Shown one piece after another: positions 1 to 11,500 of a stretch of DNA of 64,000 nt (its first letter is position 1; every line of letters starts with the position of its first letter). This stretch comes from Fragum whitleyi (taxonomy: Eukaryota; Mollusca; Bivalvia; Cardiida; Cardiidae): positions 25,746,026 through 25,810,025 of the forward strand of contig OX411543.1 in assembly GCA_948146395.1 (NCBI GenBank), written 5' to 3'. Under the pieces are notes generated by a model. That model ran no database searches. It was not told where the DNA came from and saw only the letters and a program-made list of their open reading frames with translations. The position numbers were made by a program, and so were the translations under genes.

Positions 1-231
1 TTTTTGTAACAAGATACGCCTCTTACACTGATGGATGTCTGAAATTCTAAAAAACAACAAAGAAAAGTAACTATAAAACTTAGCTTGGTTGAGTTATGGT
101 TCTTGTGCACTGCATTCTGTAATCCTGAGACAAAAATAACTGCCAAGTTTCAAGTCAATCAGATATAAGGTCAGTTTTGCTTCGGACAAAGAAGTGGATA
201 CCAGAAGAGAAAGGTGTCTTTAGAGAGCTAT
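1..231 (-). repeat. Reverse-oriented repeat body fragment
   Basis: Read on the minus strand, 60-130 resembles the body segment (GCAGTGCACAAGAAC, then a GAGTTATTGCCC-like piece) seen on the + strand at 8060-8110 and 9430-9480. No coding potential seen. Presumed intronic. Confidence 0.4.
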
Positions 232-547
232 ATATATAATACGTTCTTAGTGTATTATATGAAAAAAAATATCTAACGAGGTTGGGAGAATTGAAAATTG
301 TCCAGGCTCTGCCGAGACAATTATCAATTCTCACAACAGAGTTAGATATTTTTTCATATAATGCACTAAGTACGTATTATATTTATCTTATAACCTCTAT
401 TTGTCTTGTTTTCGTCGATGTTTCTAACTGAAATGCAAGTTTCTAAAAATAGCCGCATTATATCTTTGTTCTAAAAATAACTATGTGATATCATGAAAAA
501 TATCATACGGGATGTTATCACACGGATATTTGTATAGTTATAAGATA
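232..547 (+). repeat. MITE family M1, copy A (palindromic 5' half)
   Basis: This ~316-bp sequence recurs at 18152-18478 with only scattered differences and the same ends. The first ~150 bp (about 232-382) is a long imperfect palindrome with the loop CTCTGCCGAG; the rest is shared non-palindromic sequence ending TATAGTTATAAGATA. It has no coding capacity. It is probably a non-autonomous DNA element. Confidence 0.7.
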
Positions 548-689
548 AAAATGACTTACGGTTATTGTCGAATGTCCACTGAAAAATTGAGATCAAGTGG
601 TTAAGACTTTTAATTGGGCTCAACTCATTATGTTAGATAGATTTTTGATTAAAATTGTACTTATTTAGGCCATTGTTAAATGATATGTT

Positions 690-982
690 TTTATGCCCCC
701 GATAGGGAGGCATCATAAATTTGACTTGTCCGTCCGTCCGTCCGTCTGTCCGTCCGTCCGTCATTCCGTCCAAAAACTTTAACATTGGCCATAACTTCCT
801 TATTACTTAACATATTCGCATCATACTTTACCACAACATTCCTTGGTACATTACCTTTCTGTAGGCACATACTTTGGTGACCTTGACCCCTGGATGACCT
901 TGACCTTCAACATAGATTGGCCATAATTTAAAATCAAAGCGGTGTCGGGGGCATTGTCATCTTACAGTGACAGCTCTTGTTG
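690..982 (+). repeat. Hairpin-headed TCCG repeat (ATGCCCCCGATAGGGAGGCAT head)
   Basis: T-run, then a short inverted repeat (690-712), then TCCG/TCTG repeats (727-770), then a TTGACC/GGTCA-rich body, ending CAGCTCTTGTTG. It has the same layout as the copies at 8761, 11703, 15999 and 23098. Non-coding. Confidence 0.65.
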
Positions 983-1199
983 TTTCTATACCTGATGAAA
1001 GTGCAGGGGTCCAGAAGTTAGCCATTCTATACTGAGCGAGTTTAAAAGTGCATTAGAGTAAAGTTGATTTTAGAGCACTTAAAAGATGATGTTCTGATAG
1101 GTTGAATAAATTGTTGTTCAATCTGACACTTTGGTTAGTTGGTTAGTTATGGCATAGCAATATACTGTTAATCCTCTTTTGTAATTGCATTTTCAAGGT

Positions 1200-1735
1200 T
1201 TATTGATTTCATTAATTCCCCATTTGAGAAACTAATATCAGATTATCATCACATTCACTCAACATTGAAAACAGTAGACATAGAAATATTCCACATAATG
1301 AAAGATTTTGTAATTAAGTAACCTGAATGACATAGAGGACAAATACCATTTCTTTCTTTGTTGTCCATTTTATACCGCTATCAGAAAACAATATATAAAA
1401 CAATACTTATCGCAATCCGAGTGTTTTTGAATTAACAGAACTATTGAATGTTAATAATATCAAAACATTAAATATACTAGCTTTATATTGCAATAAATGT
1501 TTCGAACTAAGAAAAAAAACATATAATGACAAAACCAAACTACGAGAACATGAAAGCCTCTTCCACATTATCCCCTTTCTTCTTGCGTTATCTTTGATAT
1601 GTTATATGTGTTTCCTTTGATGTACCCTTTGTTCATGTGTGCTGTAATTATTATGTAAATGTCTTTGTATCGATGATGATCGTAGGGCATTCAAGTCGAA
1701 TAATAAAGAATGTTGTATTGTATTGTATTAAACCA
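1200..1735 (+). pseudogene. Degenerate LINE 3' end with (TTGTA)n tail
   Basis: A broken reading frame around 1440-1620 gives a C-terminal-like stretch (YCNKCFELRKKTYND). A short non-coding tail follows, ending in TTGTATTGTATTGTATT at 1713-1730. This is the arrangement of a non-LTR retrotransposon 3' end with a short tandem tail. There are several stops upstream, so it is dead. The 5' limit is uncertain. Confidence 0.45.
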
Positions 1736-2523
1736 AAAGTGTGAAGGATACTGGACAGTAGTCATTTCGAAAATTGTTATAAAAATGTTATTGACTCTCT
1801 CAATTCAAAAAGTCTGTGCTCTGAATGGAGCAAGTCACAAAGCAAGTCACAATGGCAATTGGTCCTTAGAATCGGAGCGCTGTAAAAATCAACAAGTCTC
1901 ACAAATGATTGATTTTTGCCATCAAGATTTGAATATCTGTACGGCAGGACCTTGTCCATTAAAAGACGAATTGTTTCAAAATGATATTAGCTTCATGCCG
2001 TTACTACACTTAAAATATATCAGTCCTAAACAACATGTCTGTAAAGGGTTAAGAAAGCCTGGAAAGGCTTTTCTTGTCAAACCGCATTGACATGGACAAC
2101 ATTGGGGTTTTACAAAAGGATTTAAATAGGATGTACGTGACGCCATTTGATTTCTGGTCAATAATTCATAGTTTTGGTGCCGTCTTTGGAAAAGTGTACT
2201 GTATTGCGTTTTTATAGTCACTCAGTATATATGGGCTTTTGTTTGTGGTGTGTTTGTGTTGTTGTAACATTGATATGCAATTCCTTTGAATATATACATG
2301 ATGAAAGTGCAGGGGTCCAGAAGTTAGCCATTCTATGTGGGCTATTGTCTGTATGTTGTTGTAGCATTGATATACAAGTGGTATGTCTGTTACTCACTTG
2401 CAGGCAGATATACTGCACATCTGATATATATCCCTAATTATTCCCCCCCCCCTTTCAGAGAATTCAAAGAAGAGGGGGTATACTGCTTTGCACTTAATAG
2501 TCGGTCAATTTGTCTGTAGACCG
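1736..2523. other. Intronic stretch, no gene supported
   Basis: It contains a ~60-bp duplicate (2290-2345) of sequence at 985-1035 and a fragment (2460-2520) of the GAGGGGGTATA repeat also seen at 24940. The open frames here lack splice context and family resemblance. Confidence 0.5.
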
Positions 2524-3375
2524 TTTTTAGCACACCCGAGCACGAAGTGCTCAAAGGAGCTATTGTGATCTATCAATGTTCAGCGTCAGTCTGTCTGTCA
2601 CGGCATCAACAATTTCTTTAAACAACATCTCCTCCTAAACTTCTGAGTCAAAATCAACCACACTTGGCAGAAATATTCCTTGAGTGGTCCCTTGTAAAAA
2701 TTGCTAAAATGAAAATAATCCGTGCCATATCACGGGAAAAGGAGCCCTAATGATAATTTTCATGTTCACGTTCGAGAAGCCACAAATATGGTCCAATCAT
2801 CATGAAACTTTGTCAGAATGCTGTTGGGTCATGAGGATGAACTCTATGGAAAATGGGAAGGATTTGTGCCATATCATGGGAAAAGGGGCCTTAGAGATAA
2901 TTTACTTGAATAACTTATGGCCACACATATGGTACAAACTTTGTGAAACTTGGTTTTTATGTAGAAATTATCTTCTTTATAACACCTGCCTTTTTATACG
3001 CCGCCAGAGGCGGACATATATTGGCGTCATCTTCTCCGTCTGTCCGTCCGTCAATATGTTCGTCCACTTTTCTTGTCAACGCAACTCCTCCTAAGTTTCT
3101 GGCTGGATCTTCTTGAAACTTGGTCAATGTTATCACCTCATTTTGGTAGATGTGCATGAAAGAAAGATTTTATGGTTCGTGGATTTTTGCCTGAGTAATG
3201 CCCCTTAAAAACTTAGTCTCTGGGTCCACTTTTTTTGTCAATGCAACTCCTCCAAAGTTTCTGGCTGGATCTTCTTGAAACTTGGTCAATGTTATCACCT
3301 CAATTGGTAGAATTGCATGAAGGAAGGATTTTACGGTTGGTTGATTTTTGCCTGAGTTATGCCCCTTAAAAACTT

Positions 3376-6300
3376 CAATTCAATTCGTTTATTGATACAT
3401 TTCAGGCCTCCAGCCTATTGTACATATATGTTACAAACAAGTTACATAAACATGTGTACAGTGATGGTTAAATTAACACAATAATGTATTTAGACATGGT
3501 TACAAGATGGAAATGTGTTCTTTTTTTTTGTCAAAATAAAACATTCTTTTCGACATTTCAATGTTTCTTGGCCAGCATTGCACGATAGGGGACGTGTCCC
3601 AATAGTATGAGACACTCCCCCTTTAGTTCAGCGCTCGCTTATGAACATTTATAAGTGCATATTACAGTTCCAAAATTAATTTTCTTCTCTGTAGTGAGTG
3701 ATAGATGTAACGGGAAATGTTTCTAATAATCAAGTCATTTTTGCTACTAAGTAGCATATTCATCTTATGCTTATTTGGCTTTTTGTAATATTTTTCCGGT
3801 ATGTAAACTTGTCTAAGGTCAGCATATATTCTACATTGGAAAATAAAATGGTATTCGTCTTCTACTAATTTTGACGAGCAAACTTTACATAAACGTTGTT
3901 CTCTTGAAATATTGTCGTATCGGCCTCTTTCTATTTCTAAGGAATGAACTCCAGTGCGGAATTGCGAGTAGGCATGTCTAAATTTTTTAATAGTTAGTAC
4001 ATCAAAATAATATTCTTTCTCAAAAGATGGTTTAATATATCTATAAACACACAGCTTTGGACTATTTTCAACGGACTCATGCCAATGTTGTATGTATTGA
4101 TCTTTCAATCTTTGGGTAAAAATATTCAAAAATTGTACTTCATCGTTAACAACTTGACTATGCCACACATGTCCAAAACCGTTTTGACATAGTAATTTTT
4201 CAACTTCCCTCGCCCAATTAAAATGAGGTCTACTTTGATAATTATCATTTAGGAGCATGAGGTAGCATTGTTTTACAAATCGTTCATGTGGCATTTTTAA
4301 AATCCTCAACCAATACTTGATACACCGTCTAGAACTTTCTATGTATAAAGGGAAGCGGGCACAATCACCCAAAACTGCGACATTGGTTGAATTCATACTG
4401 ACACTCAGGAACCTTTTACATGCATAGTTTAGGACTCTCTCACATGGTTCTCTTGAAACAAATCCCCAAATTTCGGCGCCATACATCAAAATTGGTAATA
4501 CTTTTGTGTCAAACACTTTAAAGAATACAGTGTAAGGCAACTGACCATACGAATTTAATGACGATATAATTGAAAGTAGTGCTCTTTTAGCTTTGACTGA
4601 CATATCGTTTGCCATGTAATTTAATGATAGTGCTGATGTAAATGTTATACCAACATAGGTAAAGGATGAAACAATTTCTAATCTTTCGCCTCCAAAAGAC
4701 CATTTTTCGAATTTTGACAATTTACCACCCTTCTTAAAAACCATAATTTTGCTTTTCTGTGAATTTACCTTTAAGCAACTGCTTTGACAAAAATCATGTA
4801 AAAAATTTAATTGTCTTTGAAGGTCCTTAACTGTTTCTGCGATTAATGCTACGTCATCTGCGAATAACAGGATTAAAATTTCAATTAGACTATTTGGCTG
4901 TGGCTGGATTCCTCTTAGTTTAGGATCTTCTCTCATTTTCACTGCTAATTCATTGATAAATATGGCAAATAACTTTGGCGAGGCCATACATCCTTGCTTT
5001 AAACCTATTTTACAATCAAAGTAATCAGTCATATAGCCATTATATCGGACGCACGATTTGACCTGCTTATACATTGCTTGGATAGACTCGAATAAGTGAC
5101 CTTTTAATTCGACTTTGATTAGAACTTCCCATAGCTTTTTTCTTACTACCGAGTCGAACGCGGTTTTAAAATCAATAAAAGCGACATACATTTTGCCCCC
5201 CTTTTTACGCAAGACTTTAGATATAAGAGATTGCAGGATGAAAGCGTTGTCTATGGTACAATAGCCAGTTCGAAAACCTGATTGTGATTCATCAATTTTG
5301 TCAAATATGTTTGCAAAAAAAGAAAGTCTCCTTTCAATAATGCTTGTGTAAATCTTACCAAAAATGTCTAACAATGCTATACCCCGATAGTTTGACGGGT
5401 CATTTTGGTCGCCTTTTTTAAAAATTGGAATGATGATAGCTTTGCTCCATGCAATAGGAAACTCACCCTTCTCAAACAATCTGTTGAATAACCGTATCAT
5501 AATAGGCATCAAAATATCAATAGTGTTTTTGAAAAATTCTGGTGGGATGCCGTCTTCGCCAGGGGATTTGAAATTTTTAAGGGATTGAATGCTGTGTAAA
5601 ATTTCTTCATCGGTAATTTCTGCATTGAATATACTATGTTCAATTTCTGTCAAATTATCATCAGGAGAAATATAGTCTTCACTGATTTCATCAACGCTTT
5701 CAAACAGCGTTTCGAAATGTTTTTTCCATCTTTCCATAGGGATATCGTTTTGAACACTTGTTGTGTTTTGAAAACATTTTAACTTTTTCCAGAATGTTTT
5801 TGGATTATTTACATTTTGTAATAGGTCATTTAATTTTTTGTCAGCTAAATTTGACTTTTTGTAACGACATCGTTGTTTAAAATCACATTTTAATTTCAAA
5901 TAATTTTGAAGATCTTGTGGAAATCTTGTTAATCTGTATTTCCTTAGTGCTTTCACTTTTTCCCTTTTTAGATTTTTACATTCATAATCGAACCATGGTT
6001 GGTTTATCTTATGAACCTTTTTATGTTTAGGACTATCTTTTTCGCAGACTTTGAGTGAATTTTCTATCAATGTTACTATTTCTTGTGTTATGCAATCAAT
6101 GTTTTCTTCATAATTGTTAATCATGTTTACTAATTTTTGTGTCATTTGATTATCTAATATGCTAATAAGGCTGTTTCTAAGATCAGCAATCGATGTTTCA
6201 TTAAATATGTACTTTTGCTGTTTGAATTGTGTATTGTATTTAACATCCTCGTTGAGTACTTTATCTGTTTTTACATGTTTATCAAAAATTATAACAGTTT

Positions 6301-7015
6301 CAAGTGGAAAATGGGTCGATTCTGTTTTTTGACCGACGTCGAAAGATTCAATTTTATGATGACAATCATTAGATAATAAAACATAATCTACAACACTAGA
6401 TCCATTCATATTTACAAACATGAAATGACCAATATCTTTGTCATTTCCACTTCTGCCATTTAAAATACAGACGCCATATGATTTACAAAATTCTAACAGT
6501 TTAACACCTCGATTATTAATAGTTTTATCACATGAAGTTCTATCTGACATATCTGTAGAAATCATTTCAGACATCTCATCATGAAAAACACTTTTTGACT
6601 CATCTATATAATCTTTATCACAACCAGTCCTAGCATTTAGATCTCCCATAATCATCATATCCACATTCATAACATCAATATCCAACTGGTTTAGGTAATG
6701 TTCTAATAATTCAACACCTTTAAATGGTTCATTTTTATAAGATGGAGAATTGTCAGGTGGAAGATAGGCTAAACATATTAAGAAGTCCTTATCTCTTTTC
6801 ATAGCTGGTTTCTTAAACTTCAAAAAGATGCATAGATTCGAATTTGTTTCCAAAATATCATACATGTTTTCAAAAGACTTATGGACAAATAAACAAAGTC
6901 CTGCCATGTATCTTCCCTTATTATTGAATTTATAAGCATTTTTAAAATAACATTTATGATCTGGAAACAAATTCGAATATTCAGTAAAATCTGATACCCA
7001 GGTTTCAACTAAACC
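3376..7015 (-). mobile_element. 5'-truncated non-LTR retrotransposon (LINE) with 8-bp target-site duplication
   Basis: The LINE is inserted in a tandem repeat unit. The 8-bp sequence AAAAACTT is present at both borders (3368-3375 and 7016-7023), restoring the uninterrupted repeat unit if removed. On the minus strand the element starts abruptly inside the endonuclease domain (typical 5' truncation). It ends with a short 3' UTR and an AATTGAATTG tail next to 3376. Intactness of the frame and a perfect TSD suggest a recent insertion. Confidence 0.85.
3662..7013 (-). CDS. LINE ORF2-like protein: endonuclease (N-truncated) plus reverse transcriptase
   Basis: An uninterrupted frame of about 1102 codons from 6970, extendable upstream in frame to the element border at about 7013 (it reads GLVETWVSDF, a normal internal endonuclease segment), so the true start is missing. 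Residues about 1-230 are an APE-type endonuclease with MGDLNAR near 110, VDYVLLS near 193 and ESTHFPL near 217. About 440-760 is the reverse transcriptase: SPGEDGIPPEFF, NYRGIALL, FIDFKTAFDS near 604, GLKQGCMASP, and the catalytic FADD at about 701-704 (around 4857-4868). The C-terminus has a Cys/His motif (CKVCSS...EDEYHFIFQC) near 1030. It copies its own RNA at a nicked target. The clade is uncertain. The missing N-terminus means it is probably not autonomous although no stop breaks the frame. Confidence 0.88.
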
Positions 7016-7999
7016 AAAAACTTAGTCTCTGGGTCCACTTTTTTTGTCAATGCAACTCCTCCAAAGTTTCTGGCTGGATCTTCTTGAAACTTGGTCAATG
7101 CTATCACCTCAATTGGTAGAATTGCATGAAGGAAGGATTTTATGGTTGGTTGATTTTTGCCTGAGTTATGCCCCTTAAAAACTTAGTCTCTGGGTCCACT
7201 TTTCTTGTCAACGCAACTCTTCCTAAGTTTCTGGCTGGATCTAAATGAAACTTGGTGGATGTTATCACCTCAATTGGTAGATGTGCATGAAGGAAGGATT
7301 TTATGGTTCGTTGAGTTTTGCCTGAGTTATGCCCCTTAAAAACTTAGTCTCTGGGGCTTATTGCCTCAGTTATGCCCCCTTAAAATTTAGTCTCTGGGGC
7401 TTATTGAAATTGCAGCCTTTTGAATGCAACTCTTCCTAAGTTCTGGCTGGATCTAGATGAAACTTGGTGGATGTTATAACCGAAATTGGTAGATGAGCAT
7501 GAAGTAAGGATTTTATGGTTCATTAATTTTACCCTAAATTATGCCCCCTTAAAACTTAGTATCTAGGGCTTATTGAAATTGCAGTCTTTTGAACGCATCT
7601 CCTCCGTACTTTTTTTTTTTTTTTTTTTTTTAAATGAAACTTTGTCAATGTCATCACCATAATTTGTAGATGTACATGGATCAAGGATTTTATGGCTCAT
7701 TTATTTCCCTGAATTATGCCCCCTTAAAACTTAGTGTCTGGGTCTTATTGAAATTGCAGCCTTGTGAAGGCAACTCCTCCTAACTTTTTGTCTTGATTTA
7801 AATGAAACTTGGTCATTTTGAATTTGGTTCTGTCAAAATAAGTAGTGTCTACAATTATTTTCGTGAAACAGCAGCAAAGTGGCAGTGTATTTTGTGACGA
7901 TGGCACTCTTGTTGATTTATGTGATGTCCCAGTGATCAAAGAGACTCAGGTGAGCGATCTAGGACCATCATGGTCGTCTTGTTTGTCTACAGCATATCT

Positions 8000-8200
8000 C
8001 AAAAAGTATACAAGCTAGAATCATGAAACTTCACAGGTTGATAGATCTCATTGAGGAGAAGTGCAGTGCACAAGAACCATTACTCCATCATCATATTTTG
8101 TGAGTTATTGCCCTTTGTTGATTGACAAAGTGTAGTCTATTAGCCTGCTTTTATGGGGACATAAATGTTTTACAAACATCTCTTGTTTAACCCTTGTAAT
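8000..8200 (+). repeat. 3' end of a hairpin-headed repeat
   Basis: It contains the body phrase GCAGTGCACAAGAAC and ends GGGGACATAAATGTTTTACAAACATCTCTTGTTT, where TGTTTTACAAACA forms a small stem just before the CTTGTT end. No head is directly attached. Confidence 0.5.
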
Positions 8201-8495
8201 GGCATATCCTTCCTGCTCTTAACTGCAAACATTCCATGCTTAATACAATTGTTGCTTATGACCTGAAAAATTGGGTCCCAAAATCAAGGTCACAATTGAT
8301 TTTTGTCTGGAAACTATTTCTTGAACTGGAACAAGGAGGTGGTGGGGTGGATGGGGTGTATTAGTCCACTTTGCGACTGAACTAGTTGATCACGTTGTGC
8401 GTAGTGTCTCCTGAATAATTTAGAAAAGTGTATGTCCAAGAAAAAATGGTAGTAAGCCAGCAAAACTCTTCTAACTCTGTTTACTTTATTTTCAG

Positions 8496-8592
8496 ATGAC
8501 TCCACCAGAATCTTTACAACAAATACACAGTGCCACTTCAGATCTGAAATCCACTCAACTAATGTCCGGACACAGCGGACAGTCACCTCAAG
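8496..8592 (+). CDS. UBAP2L: UBAP2L-like exon a (97 bp, phase 0 to 1)
   Basis: The acceptor is a pyrimidine tract ending TTTTCAG, and the donor is CAAG|GTTGGT. It translates as MTPPESLQQIHSATSDLK and onward, a Ser/Thr/Gln-rich linker. The other two forward frames are less suitable (one has an immediate TGA). It ends in phase 1 and joins GGC across the intron to the next exon. The leading ATG is an internal codon, not a start: a strong acceptor precedes it and the family has several hundred more N-terminal residues. The exon 5' to it is outside the window or hidden in the repeat-filled first 8.4 kb; I did not recognise one there. Confidence 0.75.
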
Positions 8593-11500
8593 GTTGGTCA
8601 TCTCAATACATACAGACACCTACTTGATTCTTGTATTGACCCCTTAACTAGGGTTACATGTAAATTATATCAGGGTATTGGCACATGATCTTTCCAATGT
8701 TTTTCTCCCACCAACAGGTTAATCACCCAAAAAGTGACCATCTGGGAACTATGTTGAATGATTTTTATGCTCCCCGAAGGGAGAGCATATAGCCGCCGCT
8801 TCGTCCGTCCGTCTGTCCGTAATTCCGTCCGTCAGTCCATTTCCGCCTATTTCTCCATAACCCTTGGGCCAAATCAAATGAAACTTACCATGTGAACTCC
8901 CTATGATATAGTGATGATGCATCTGTGACGGTTTTTGGATTTGAGGCCTCGTCACAGGAAAAGGGGACTTAGGGTAAAAAACAGTTTTTCCCAAATTTCT
9001 CCTAGTCTAACAGTCAGAATTTAGTGAAATTTCATATTTGAGTAGCAAATCAGATGCCCTTTACTATAAACAATTTGAAATTAACGTAAAAAAATAATAT
9101 CATGGAAAAAGGGGGCTAAATGTTTGTTACCTTTACGCTAGCGCGTAAAATACAGTTATTCTTTCATTTCTCCTAGTCCCATGCTCAGAATTTGATGAAA
9201 TTTCACATTTCAGTAGCAAATCAGATGCCCTTTACCATAAGGTATTTGATATTTGTGTCTAAAAATATGTCATGCAAAAAGGGAGTTTAATGTTTGTTAC
9301 CTTTATGTTTGCTGTATAAGATAACATCTTATTTGAGTCCTTGCAATCTGACCACAGACCATATCTCCTAAAGTATAATAGCTATCAACTTGAAACCTTA
9401 TGGGTGGATAGATCTTATGGAGGAGAAGTGCAGTGCACAAGAACTACAACTCTTGCTTGCATAATTTTGGAGTTATTGCCCTTTGTTATTTTTTATACTT
9501 AGATTATGTCTGGAGCATATCTCCTTAAGTATAATAGCTATCAACTTGAAACCTAATGGGTGGATAGATCTTATAGAGGAGAAGTGCAGTGTTTAAGAAC
9601 GGCAACTCTTGCTTGCATAATTTTGGAGTTATTGCCCTTTGTTATTTTTGATACTTAGATTTTGTATGGAGCATATCTCCTAAAGTATAATAGCTATCAA
9701 CTTGAATCTTTATGGGTGGATAGATCTCTTAGAGGAGAAGTGCAATACACCTGAACTACAACTCTTGCTTGCATAATTTTGGAGTTATTGCCCTTTGTTA
9801 TTTTTATTACTTAGATTAAATAGGAGGCAAATCTTTGACAGTACATAGAATCTTTTATCTATTAGGCTTCAGTTTACTATCAAGCTTTCTTGGCGGATGA
9901 TGTCCATGTCCAACATTGCTCTTGTTTTTGTGACAATGCCTTATTCGGGGAGCATAATCCGTCTCTGACGGCTCTTTTTTGAAAAAAGAGATGGTTCCTG
10001 TACAGGTCAATCAGAGGTTGCAATTCAGTAGTGCTTTCACAGTAAGGTGGATCAATCATTCTAGATTCAGAAAAACTGAATGTTCTCAAAGTTTCTAAGT
10101 GAATTTCTTTATAGAAAGAAATTGTTGTTAATCCTGTAAGTGGTATGAAAATACATTTTGATGCGGACAGGGGAACATTAAATTTTGTAACTGTGTAGAG
10201 TGAAGTAGATTTGATGCATATGTATACTATTTAGGAATATAAAATTATTGAGATTCTACAAGACATTATTCTGTTCCAGGCTCCCTGTCTACAACCAAGA
10301 TTGATTCAAGTCTAAATAACTATTCCTCCAACACCTCTTATCAGCCAGCTGGTTACCAGTCCCACAAACCCTCCACTGGTTACTCATCCACAAAGTCGGG
10401 AACCTATCCAGGCAGCCAGTTTCAGACCAGCTCAAATCCCAATCAGGCTGGTACTGGGCAGTATTCTAGTCAGTATAGACAGACCAACCAGAGTCAATTT
10501 AATGCTGCAGGGAACCAATATCAGACCGGATCCCAGAATCAGTACCAGACTGGTTCACAGTATCAATCGCCTCCAAGTGGGTACCAGTCGCAGACTGGTT
10601 ATCAATCTTCACAGACTGTGTATCAATCAAGTCAGTCACAGTACCCTTCAAATTCATCACAGTACCCTTCAAATTCATCACAGTATCCTTCAAACTCAAA
10701 TCAGTTCCAGAATTTTCAGTCTGGTTCTACATTCCAAAACCAGTCAAGTTTTCCTGCAAACCAGTCAGGACAGAATATTCTGTATCAAGGATCTAATTCA
10801 TCAACTCCGTATACCAGTCAGTCTCAGACTAATTCCTTATACTCTCAGAGTTCTTCTCATACAGGTTCATACGGCAATCAGTCTTACTTGAATAGGGATC
10901 ATTCTGGGGGAGTGGGGAACTCCTACCAAACTTCAGTAACTCAAGCAGCTAGCTCAGCCTTCAAGGACAACCAATCTGGTGCAAGTTCGTATCGAGATAA
11001 TGTCTCATCAAGTAAGACCAATGACAGCCAGTCAGAATCTTCAGCTTATAGTAGAGACAGCCAATCAGCATCAAGCTTTAGTGATAGTCAGTCAATGGCA
11101 TATAATAGGGATAGTCAGTCAGTGGGAGATTCATTTGGAAGTCGTGATTCGGGAAACAGCTCTTATAAAAGAGACACTAAATCTGCGAGTGGGTCATATC
11201 CTCGTGATTCTCAAACAAGTGTGATAGATAACAGTTCGTACAAACGAGACTCTCAGTCTACCGGTGGTTCATATAGTTCGGGGCGTGATAGCCAGACGTA
11301 CAAAGATACAAGCTCCAGTTATAAGGACGTGAATTCCTCATCAGGATATCGTGATGGCCAATCTGGGTCATCGTCGTTTACAAATCAGTCAAATTCGTAC
11401 ACGAGAGACTCATCTCAGACTGGTTTACCCTCTGGTGCATCACAAAACCAGTCTAGTTATAGTGCTAAAAACTTTAGGACCAGCCAGGACTTGACGTCCA

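Larger units (their letters stand above)
2524..7985 (+). repeat. Composite hairpin-headed repeat, split by a LINE
   Basis: It starts at 2524 with TTTTTAGC, a hairpin (GAGCACGAAGTGCTC) and TCTG repeats. It ends at ~7937-7985 with ACTCAGGTGAGCGATCTAGG and a TCTTGTTTG end, the same ends as the element at 11703-14322. A second head (TTTTTATACGCCGCC, 2993) starts inside. Between lie tandem ~150-170 bp units (3050-3375 and 7016-7800) with the recurring phrase TTTCTGGCTGGATC and a GAAACTTGG core. The LINE at 3376-7015 interrupts this tandem run. Confidence 0.6.

Noticed and set aside
1710..2090. 126-codon forward frame starting in the LINE tail
   Set aside because: It begins within the (TTGTA)n tail and has no splice context or family resemblance; an opposite-strand frame is also open. 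Treated as chance.
8314..8619. 101-codon minus-strand frame over UBAP2L-like exon a
   Set aside because: It is antisense to a well-bordered exon and has no motif.
10502..10891. 129-codon frame inside exon b in another phase
   Set aside because: By-product of Gln/Ser/Tyr codon repetition; the exon's own frame is supported by splice phase and composition.
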